Source: Caulobacter sp. CCUG 60055 (lineage in GTDB: Bacteria; Pseudomonadota; Alphaproteobacteria; Caulobacterales; Caulobacteraceae). From it: 64,000 bases of DNA. Location: contig NZ_PUIC01000004.1 of the NCBI RefSeq assembly GCF_022750545.1, positions 124,001 through 188,000 of the forward strand, read 5' to 3'. A model generated the notes under the pieces. It was given only the letters and a program-made list of their open reading frames with translations, was not told where the DNA came from and searched no databases. Both the position numbers and the translations under genes were made by a program. The stretch's first letter is position 1. Each line of letters opens with the position of its first letter. Positions 58,659 to 64,000 of this stretch are shown piece by piece.

Positions 58659-59879
58659 ATGACGCCTTTCGCCGAACTGCTGCAGCAGGGCTCGACCCAC
58701 GCCTGGCTGTTCATCCCGACCGCCATCGTCCTGGGCGCCCTGCACGGCCTGGAGCCGGGACACTCCAAGACGATGATGGCGGCGTTCATCATCGCCATCC
58801 GCGGCACGGTGCGGCAGGCGGTGCTGCTCGGCCTGTGCGCCACGCTGTCCCACACCGCGATCGTCTGGGTGATCGCCCTGGGCGGCATGACCCTGTGGCG
58901 AGGCCTGAACGCCGAGACGGCCGAGCCCTATTTCCAGATGGCCTCGGGCGCGATCGTCGTCGGCATGGCCCTGTGGATGCTGTGGCGGACGCGCCGCGAG
59001 CAGCGCCTGGCCCAGGCGGGGGGACACGGTCACGGCCACGATCGCGACCATCGTCATTCCGCTCACGGCCATGACCACAGCCACGACCATGACCACGCCC
59101 CTCACGACCACGGCCCCCCTCCCGGCGTGCGGCTGATCGAGACGGACCATGGCGACCTCGCCCTGGAGCTGTTCGAGGACGCCGGCCCGCCCCGCTGGCG
59201 GCTGCACGTGCGCAACGGCCCGGCGTGGCGGCCCGACCAGATCGGCCTGGAGACCGAACGCCCGGACGGCGCGCGCCAGACCTTCGGTTTCGTCAGCAAG
59301 GACGGCCGGCTGGAATCGGTCGAGGCCATCCCGGAGCCGCACGACTTCATCGCCCGGCTGACCCTGACGCGCGGCCAGCACGCCCACGCCTATGACGTGG
59401 CCTTCACCGAGGACGCGCACGGCCACGGCGGCCATCATGGCGACGACCCGATCCACCGCGAGCTTCGCGGTCTCGACCTGGCCGCCGGCGGCTATCAGGA
59501 CGCCCACGAACTGGCCCACGCCGACGACATCCGCCGTCGGTTCGCCGACCGCGACGTCACCACCGGCCAGATCGTCGTCTTCGGCCTGACCGGCGGCCTG
59601 ATCCCCTGCCCCGGCGCCATCACCGTGCTGATGCTGTGCCTGCAGTTGAAGAAGCTGGCGCTCGGCGCGACCCTGGTCGCGGCCTTCAGCGTCGGCCTGG
59701 CCCTGACCATGGTGACGGCCGGGGTGGTCGCCGCCCTCAGCGTGCGCGAGGCCGCCCGCCGCTGGAGCGGTTTCGGCGAGATCGTGCGCAAGGCGCCCTA
59801 TGTCTCCGGCCTGGTGATCCTCGTCGTCGGGCTGGTCATCGGGGTTCAGGGCTGGCTCGCCGTGGCCCGAAGCCTGTAG
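58659..59879 (+). CDS. rcnA: RcnA-family nickel/cobalt efflux protein
   Basis: A 406-residue membrane protein of the NiCoT/RcnA type: GALHGLEPGHSKTMMAAFI in the second span (the H-x-x-E/D-like metal motif), and FGLTGGLIPCPGAITVLMLCLQLKK in the C-terminal half. A long central loop holds many His residues (HGHGHDRDHRHSAHGHDHSH, in part). It exports Ni(II) and Co(II). The ATG at 58659 was chosen over a TTG four codons upstream. The RcnR-like gene follows 10 nt later. Confidence 0.9.
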   Translation: MTPFAELLQQGSTHAWLFIPTAIVLGALHGLEPGHSKTMMAAFIIAIRGTVRQAVLLGLCATLSHTAIVWVIALGGMTLWRGLNAETAEPYFQMASGAIVVGMALWMLWRTRREQRLAQAGGHGHGHDRDHRHSAHGHDHSHDHDHAPHDHGPPPGVRLIETDHGDLALELFEDAGPPRWRLHVRNGPAWRPDQIGLETERPDGARQTFGFVSKDGRLESVEAIPEPHDFIARLTLTRGQHAHAYDVAFTEDAHGHGGHHGDDPIHRELRGLDLAAGGYQDAHELAHADDIRRRFADRDVTTGQIVVFGLTGGLIPCPGAITVLMLCLQLKKLALGATLVAAFSVGLALTMVTAGVVAALSVREAARRWSGFGEIVRKAPYVSGLVILVVGLVIGVQGWLAVARSL

Positions 59880-59889
59880 GCTGGCGGCC

Positions 59890-60156
59890 ATGAGCCACGC
59901 CGACAACGCCGACCTGATCAACCGCCTCAAGCGCGCCCACGGGCACCTGGCCACCATCATCCGCATGGTCGAGGACGATCGCGACGCCCTGGAGATCGCC
60001 CAGCAGATGCAGGCCGTGCTCAAGGCGCTGGACAAGGCCAAGACGGTGCTGGTCAGCGACCATATCGAGCATCACCTGGAGGCCGTCGCCGGGCCCCTCT
60101 CGCGCGAGACCCGCGAGGAGCTGGCCCGGCTGGCCGCCCTGGCCAAGTACCTCTAG
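59890..60156 (+). CDS. CsoR/RcnR-family metal-responsive repressor lacking the Cys ligand
   Basis: An 88-residue all-helical repressor: NRLKRAHGHLATIIRMVEDDRDALEIAQQMQAVLKAL (in parts) is the family signature. His3, His58 and His61/62 are present, but the metal-binding Cys conserved in CsoR, RcnR and FrmR is Ala33 here, and the protein has no Cys at all. It should bind the dyad at 58606 and control rcnA. The metal site must differ from that of E. coli RcnR. Confidence 0.85.
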   Translation: MSHADNADLINRLKRAHGHLATIIRMVEDDRDALEIAQQMQAVLKALDKAKTVLVSDHIEHHLEAVAGPLSRETREELARLAALAKYL

Positions 60157-60174
60157 CGCCGCGGCCGGCGGCGC

Positions 60175-61152
60175 TCAGACGCCGTGATAGGCCCGATACC
60201 AGTCGACCAGCCTCGCCAGCCCCTCCTCGATCGAGACCTTGGGCGCGAAGCCGAAGTCGCGGCGGCCGGCCTCGATGTCGGCGTAGGTCGAGGGCACGTC
60301 GCCCGGCTGCATCGGCTGGTAGTCGATCACCGCCCGCTTGCCGATCACCTGCTGCAGCACCTCGACGAAGTGGGCCAGCTTCTCGGGCTTGTTGTTGCCG
60401 AGGTTGTAGACCCGGTGCGGCGGGTCGAGGTCGGCGCCCGGCGGCTTGTCCAGCACCGCCAGCACGCCGTCGACGATGTCGTCGACATAGGTGAAGTCGC
60501 GCCACATCTCGCCGTTGTTGAATACGGTGATCGGCTCGCCGGCGATGATCTTCTGGGTGAACATCCACGGGGCCATGTCGGGCCGCCCCCACGGCCCGTA
60601 GACCGTGAAGAACCGCAGGCCGGTGGTCGGCGTCCGATAGAGGTGGGCGTAGGTGCGGGCGATCATCTCGTCGGCGCGCTTGGTGGCGGCGTAGAGCGAA
60701 TCCGGTTCGTCGGCGCGCAGGTCGGTCGAGAACGGCAGCGTCTTGCCGCTGCCATAGACCGACGACGAGCTGGCATAGACGAAATGGCGCAGGCCTTCGA
60801 CCTGGCGCGCCAGCTCGGCCATGACCACGAAGCCCATGACGTTGGCCTGGACATAGGCGTAAGGATCGACCAGCGAATAGCGCACCCCCGCCTGGGCGGC
60901 GAGGTTGAGGATGTGGGTCAGGCCCGCGCAGTCGGGCGACAGCGCCGTCATCGCCTCGCGGTCGCTGATGTCGGCCTGGACGAAGCGGAAATTGGGATGG
61001 CCCCGCAGCCGCGCCAGCCGCGCCTCCTTCAGGCTGACCGGATAGTAGGAATTCAGGTTGTCGACGCCCAGAACCCGCGCGCCGGCCGCCAGCAGTCGGG
61101 CCGAGACCTCGGCCCCGATGAAGCCGGCCGCCCCGGTCACCATCACATACAT
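60175..61152 (-). CDS. NAD-dependent epimerase, UDP-glucuronate 4-epimerase-like
   Basis: A 325-residue short-chain dehydrogenase-type epimerase: Rossmann loop VTGAAGFIGAEVSARLL, catalytic SSSSVYGSGKTLPF and YAATKRADEM. The stretch NNGEMWRDFTYVDDIVDGVL and GPWGRPDMAPWMFTQKI are typical of UDP-glucuronate 4-epimerases (LpsL/Cap1J group), which make UDP-galacturonate for surface polysaccharide. ATG 61152 was chosen because the Rossmann fold starts immediately after it. Confidence 0.85.
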   Translation of the reverse strand: MYVMVTGAAGFIGAEVSARLLAAGARVLGVDNLNSYYPVSLKEARLARLRGHPNFRFVQADISDREAMTALSPDCAGLTHILNLAAQAGVRYSLVDPYAYVQANVMGFVVMAELARQVEGLRHFVYASSSSVYGSGKTLPFSTDLRADEPDSLYAATKRADEMIARTYAHLYRTPTTGLRFFTVYGPWGRPDMAPWMFTQKIIAGEPITVFNNGEMWRDFTYVDDIVDGVLAVLDKPPGADLDPPHRVYNLGNNKPEKLAHFVEVLQQVIGKRAVIDYQPMQPGDVPSTYADIEAGRRDFGFAPKVSIEEGLARLVDWYRAYHGV

Positions 61153-61201
61153 GCACGTCTCCGCTCGTCCGCAGCCGGCATAGCCCAATTCGGGCCGCGG
61201 T

Positions 61202-61729
61202 TCACCCGTCGCCGCGCAGGACGCCGCCCTTCGTCGCGCCGTCGTCGTCGGCCAGGCTCTTCTCCATCCGATAGTTATGGATCGTCACGCCGCGCAGCAT
61301 GAAGTCGCGCCGCTCCAGCGCGACGAACCCCTTGGCCGCGAACAGACGCCGGGCGGCCTCGCTGGCCTCGACGAACAGGCGGACCAGACCCCGACCGCGA
61401 GCGGCGGCTTCCAGACGATCGTAAATCGCCGAGGCGACGCCGCGCCCGATCATGTCCGGCCGGCAATAGAGGTGGTCGATATGGCCCGACGGCTCCAGGT
61501 CGCCATAGGCCAGGGGCCGATCCCGCGCGTCCACCGCCACAAGGACCAGCCGTCCGTCTATCGCCCGCGCCGCGAACGCCGCCGGGTCGGGCGGCGACGG
61601 CGACCAGGCCACGACCTGCTCTGGCCGGTAGTCGCCCAGAGCGCCCTGCCGCACGGCCGCGTGGAACAGCGCCGCCAGAGCGCCGGCGTCGCCTGGACGA
61701 AAAGGCCGGATGGTCGTTGCGACGGACAT
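61202..61729 (-). CDS. GNAT-family N-acetyltransferase
   Basis: A 175-residue protein with the acetyl-CoA motif CRPDMIGRGVASAIYDRLEAAARGRGL (in parts) and RLFVEASEAARRLFAAKGFVALERRDFMLRG, the layout of GNAT enzymes. The acceptor is unknown. It is upstream of the epimerase on the same strand with a 49-nt gap. Confidence 0.85.
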   Translation of the reverse strand: MSVATTIRPFRPGDAGALAALFHAAVRQGALGDYRPEQVVAWSPSPPDPAAFAARAIDGRLVLVAVDARDRPLAYGDLEPSGHIDHLYCRPDMIGRGVASAIYDRLEAAARGRGLVRLFVEASEAARRLFAAKGFVALERRDFMLRGVTIHNYRMEKSLADDDGATKGGVLRGDG

Positions 61730-61837
61730 GCTTCTTGGCTAGGCGCGCGACCGCCGGCGATCAAGTCGCAGACCGCCGCCGCCCACGGCCGAAACCCCTT
61801 TTCGCCCGACGGCCGAATAGGCTAGGGAAGCCGGCGT

Positions 61838-61914
61838 GGCCCCGTAGCTCAGCAGGATAGAGCAGCGGTTTCCTAAACCGGAGGTCGGGTGTTCGAGTCA
61901 CCCCGGGGTCGCCA
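61838..61914 (+). tRNA. tRNA-Arg (anticodon CCU)
   Basis: A 77-nt cloverleaf with encoded CCA (61912-61914). Acceptor stem GGCCCCG pairs with CGGGGTC, TTCGAGTC is the T-loop and the anticodon loop is TTCCTAA. The stem below the anticodon has one mismatch at its outer pair (G27 facing G43). It reads AGG codons. A lower-G+C, gene-poor tract begins directly after it. Confidence 0.95.
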
Positions 61915-62288
61915 GCATCTTTGGTCGGGTGTCGGCACAAGTTAGAACTGTCCTGATTCCAAGCTAAGACTGTCAACATTGCGACTTAATCGCATCTACA
62001 TGCGAGCAGCCGCCTTGGGCGCTTCATGAGCACCCTAAGTCTGGAAACTGGGAAGCTTGAAGCTGACGATTTTTGAAGGCATACGCTTTCTACGGCCATT
62101 GGCCGCGGGACCATGGTCCTTGCCCCGCAAGGGGCGACGAAGCCCTGCCGCAGCGCCGGGCTTTTCATTTGTTGACGTCGTATTGCCCCGGCTCAACCAT
62201 CTTGACGCCCGATAGGCGCCAGATGCGGACCTTAGCGCCGCTCCAAGAACGGGACGTTCAGCGCAGCGGAACTCGGCTGACCAAAACT
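61915..62288. other. Gene-poor tract after tRNA-Arg
   Basis: This 374-bp stretch has no convincing coding sequence. GGTCGGGTGT, part of the tRNA (61883-61892), recurs at 61923-61932 right after the tRNA, a possible trace of an attachment-site event. Its second half holds a string of hairpins described as a candidate RNA. Confidence 0.4.
62093..62166 (+). ncRNA. Candidate structured RNA ending in a terminator
   Basis: Four successive hairpin-forming units: CGGCC-att-GGCCG (62093), palindrome GGACCATGGTCC (62108), GCCCC-gcaa-GGGGC (62122, a GNRA-type loop) and AAGCCC-N12-GGGCTT followed by TT (62140-62165). The last is a plausible plus-strand terminator. There is no gene on either side within about 120 bp. 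No known RNA family was recognised. Confidence 0.35.
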
Positions 62289-62579
62289 CTAGAGCTCGGA
62301 GACAATCCGGCTCATCGCTCTGTCTCCGCGTCGATAACCAGGTCTCGGAGCTTGCGATGCGCTCTCGCTCACATACGCGGTGAAGGCCTCATCACAGCGC
62401 ATGAGCTTCCAACCGCGCGGTTCATTGCTGTTGCTGCCGCCGCTCACCTGCCAGACTCGCATCAAAGGGTTTCCGTCGCGCGAGTAGCCCACCGCATGAA
62501 CTTCCACACAGCGACTCCAACCGTCGTACCTTAGCTCCAGAACCTTGCCGGACCGGAGGGCCTGCGAAGCGGTTTCCAT
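62289..62579 (-). CDS. Small WYL-like or effector-domain hypothetical protein
   Basis: A 96-residue protein: [35 protein letters not shown] (in parts), then [10 protein letters not shown] and [13 protein letters not shown]. The beta-rich RYDGxxRxVEVHAVG pattern resembles the ligand-binding WYL fold, but it is far shorter than WYL regulators. AAGGG is 5 nt before the ATG at 62579. It follows the repeat protein by 8 nt, so the two are an operon. Confidence 0.6.
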   Translation of the reverse strand: METASQALRSGKVLELRYDGWSRCVEVHAVGYSRDGNPLMRVWQVSGGSNSNEPRGWKLMRCDEAFTAYVSESASQAPRPGYRRGDRAMSRIVSEL

Positions 62580-62587
62580 CCACACCC

Positions 62588-62839
62588 TTAGGACTTCCGG
62601 TTCGCCCGTTGGGTGAGCGCCGAAGCCGCCGCGCTCTTTTCCGCCGCTGTCGATTTGGGATCACGCAGGACACTAGAAGCTGCACTCGCGGCTGAACGGC
62701 TGGTTTGCTCAAGTTGGGTCGCCCGTTGAGTGAGCGTGGAGCCTGCAGCACTTTTCGCGGCCGCAGTCGCGTGCGGATCCCGCAATACCTTGGCCGCCTT
62801 GCTTGCGGCTGCCTTGCTAGACTGCTCTCGATTGGCCAT
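62588..62839 (-). CDS. Small two-repeat Ala/Ser-rich protein
   Basis: An 83-residue protein made of two similar halves: [26 protein letters not shown] and [26 protein letters not shown] (each read in parts). Charged, Ala-rich and without Cys, it is probably helical. GAGG precedes the ATG at 62839. No enzyme or binding motif was recognised. It shares an operon with the WYL-like gene. Confidence 0.6.
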   Translation of the reverse strand: MANREQSSKAAASKAAKVLRDPHATAAAKSAAGSTLTQRATQLEQTSRSAASAASSVLRDPKSTAAEKSAAASALTQRANRKS

Positions 62840-63100
62840 AGCGCACCTCAGGATCAAAGCAGGAACATGGAGCAGCTAAGGCCATGCTTCAAGTGGCGGA
62901 CCGATGTTCAGCCATAGCGATCTGCGCCAGAAGCCAGGAACTAGACGTTTATGAGCCGGGCGCCCTGATAGGCCTCTGCTCGTCGGCCTATCTTGCCGCC
63001 CAAGCATGTTGAAGCCGCGCACCAGTCGGTTCGCGCAACGTTTGAGCTTCCCTAAAGCTATCCGTCCCGGTTAAGTTGATCGGAGCTTTCGGGGGAGAGC

Positions 63101-63622
63101 GTGTTCCGATCCATTGCACTACCGACGCCGGCAGCGTCCCATCTGGTCACCAATCGTCGCGGCGAATATGCGATCCTGAACCAGGACGATCATCTCCTCT
63201 TGCGAGATGGCGCCATGCAGGGCGACCACCCCCGGTATGATGATCTTCTCGCGCTCGGCTTCATCGAGCGGCCCGGCCGCGGCGGCCAACTGATCGATAG
63301 CGCGGTAGTGTTCGCTGCAACTCGCATTGCCAATGCCCGAGGTCACGACGCCCCCCTTTATGCGTTCGAAAGCTACGGGCATGCCATCAAAACAAACGCT
63401 GTCCGTCGCTCCACCCCAATTATCCGTCATGGCGTCAAACTGCTGCGCCGCCCGAAGGTACTCGACCTTGGGCATTGTGAAGTTGCGCGGCTTCGAGAAC
63501 GCAAAATTGTCGTCGTCTCACCGAACCGCAGTAAGTGCGACTTGGGCGAACTCTTCGTTGTCTGGCAGGTAGAGCGCCATAGCGTACCAGTCCGAAAACG
63601 AGGGCATGGCGACGTAGCTTAG
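63101..63622 (+). CDS. Hypothetical protein, N-terminus like HxsB of the His-Xaa-Ser system
   Basis: A 173-residue reading frame starts with GTG after GGGGGAG. Residues 15-60 (HLVTNRRGEYAILNQDDHLLL, PRYDDLLALGFIERPG) resemble the N-terminus of the HxsB radical-SAM maturase, but no radical-SAM Cys cluster follows. A minus-strand frame covering 63119-63475 without stops competes with it, and base composition does not clearly decide between them. The plus frame has the better Shine-Dalgarno sequence. Treat as tentative; it may be a truncated or unrelated protein. Confidence 0.35.
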   Translation: MFRSIALPTPAASHLVTNRRGEYAILNQDDHLLLRDGAMQGDHPRYDDLLALGFIERPGRGGQLIDSAVVFAATRIANARGHDAPLYAFESYGHAIKTNAVRRSTPIIRHGVKLLRRPKVLDLGHCEVARLRERKIVVVSPNRSKCDLGELFVVWQVERHSVPVRKRGHGDVA

Positions 63623-63880
63623 GACATTCTTTGAGCGGCCGGTCGTTTGACGCACCGACGCGAGGGATTTGGCGGCCTCGGCCGCCAGCAGTTCGCCCGA
63701 GGCCTCGATCAAGGGTCGATTGTGGGTCCTGGTCGCCTCAAGGAGACGGCTGCGCAGCTGTTGCCCGGATCGCCACCATCCGTAACCCAAATATCCCGCA
63801 GCCGCTAATTCGCACACGACAATTAACGTCGTCGCGTAACCGATGAGGTGCAGCAATCGGATGAATCGAAGCTTCGCCAT
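63518..63880 (-). CDS. Small membrane-anchored hypothetical protein
   Basis: A 120-residue protein with a basic N-terminus, one membrane span (LLHLIGYATTLIVVCELAAAGYLGYGWW) and a soluble tail. AAGGGGGA sits 4 nt before the ATG at 63880. The same frame continues after its TGA for 130 more codons, so it might be the first part of a longer broken gene. Family unknown. Confidence 0.5.
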   Translation of the reverse strand: MAKLRFIRLLHLIGYATTLIVVCELAAAGYLGYGWWRSGQQLRSRLLEATRTHNRPLIEASGELLAAEAAKSLASVRQTTGRSKNVLSYVAMPSFSDWYAMALYLPDNEEFAQVALTAVR

Positions 63881-64000
63881 ATTCCCCCTTGCTGGCATCG
63901 AAGCCCTGGAGTCCTCAGCGGTCAAGCAGAGGGGGCAAAGTCCGCAACGGGTCGGGACCCGACACTAGCCTGTAGCCGACTTGAGCCCCCGGCGCGGACA

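Noticed and set aside
61761-61979. A minus-strand 72-residue frame across the tRNA
   Set aside because: It is the complement of tRNA-Arg; the [12 protein letters not shown]-type translation is the usual false tRNA peptide.

Overview
The window is about 70% G+C and reads as the chromosome of an alphaproteobacterium of the Caulobacteraceae (Caulobacter or Phenylobacterium type). It carries a class II-type flagellar cluster with flbD, a ctrA gene whose promoter is rich in GANTC methylation sites and TTAACC boxes, and many GTG/TTG-started genes in tightly overlapping operons.

Layout. 1-7649: flagellar export and switch genes fliF (3' part)-fliG-fliH-fliN-flbD, a class A beta-lactamase, then flhA. 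7741-9586: small genes (DUF4282, an ArsR/AHSA1 pair with a palindromic operator, DUF5990). 9646-12476: fliJ-fliI on the minus strand, divergent from ctrA. 12601-16367: M28 peptidase, arsC and M23 peptidase. 16476-20237: a LacI-controlled sugar module (LacI regulator, FucP-type transporter, glucokinase) with two copies of one operator. 20278-28535: a complete hut regulon (hutC-hutF divergent from hutI-hutH-hutG-hutU-hutD), using the HutF/HutG route from formiminoglutamate to glutamate. 28541-30413: a matrixin-type protease with six propeller-like repeats, split from its signal peptide by an amber codon, and behind it a decayed copy of the hutD 3' end. 31891-36648: EF-P with its modification enzymes EpmA and EpmB, interleaved with metA and its probable SAM-responsive leader. 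37073-43433: M14 peptidase, then putR/putA for proline degradation. 43555-50926: a regulator, an orphan PhnD-like lipoprotein, M20 and DUF2268 peptidases, and an MFS pump/monooxygenase pair opposite a LysR regulator. 50943-54074: upp-urc4-urc1, a probable uracil-catabolic (URC) operon with an attenuator-like leader. 54301-57516: a lone SecD-P1-head lipoprotein and the kynA-kynB-kynU operon. 57568-60156: a LuxR regulator and an RcnA-type Ni/Co exporter with a cysteine-free RcnR-like repressor. 60175-61729: a UDP-glucuronate epimerase-like gene and a GNAT gene. 61838-64000: tRNA-Arg(CCU), followed by a gene-poor, lower-G+C tract with small unusual genes and a possible structured RNA.

How the genes fit together. 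Three amino-acid catabolic blocks (histidine, proline, tryptophan) and a pyrimidine-salvage or catabolic block each sit next to their own regulator or leader, as in a scavenging heterotroph. The flagellar genes and ctrA belong to the cell-cycle-linked flagellar programme known in Caulobacter. The most unusual points are the amber-split matrixin flanked by hutD ends, the urc1 leader with alternative hairpins, the Cys-less RcnR homologue with its own palindrome, the seven GANTC sites before ctrA, and the accessory tract after the tRNA. All functional calls rest on reading motifs in the sequence; no database search was run.
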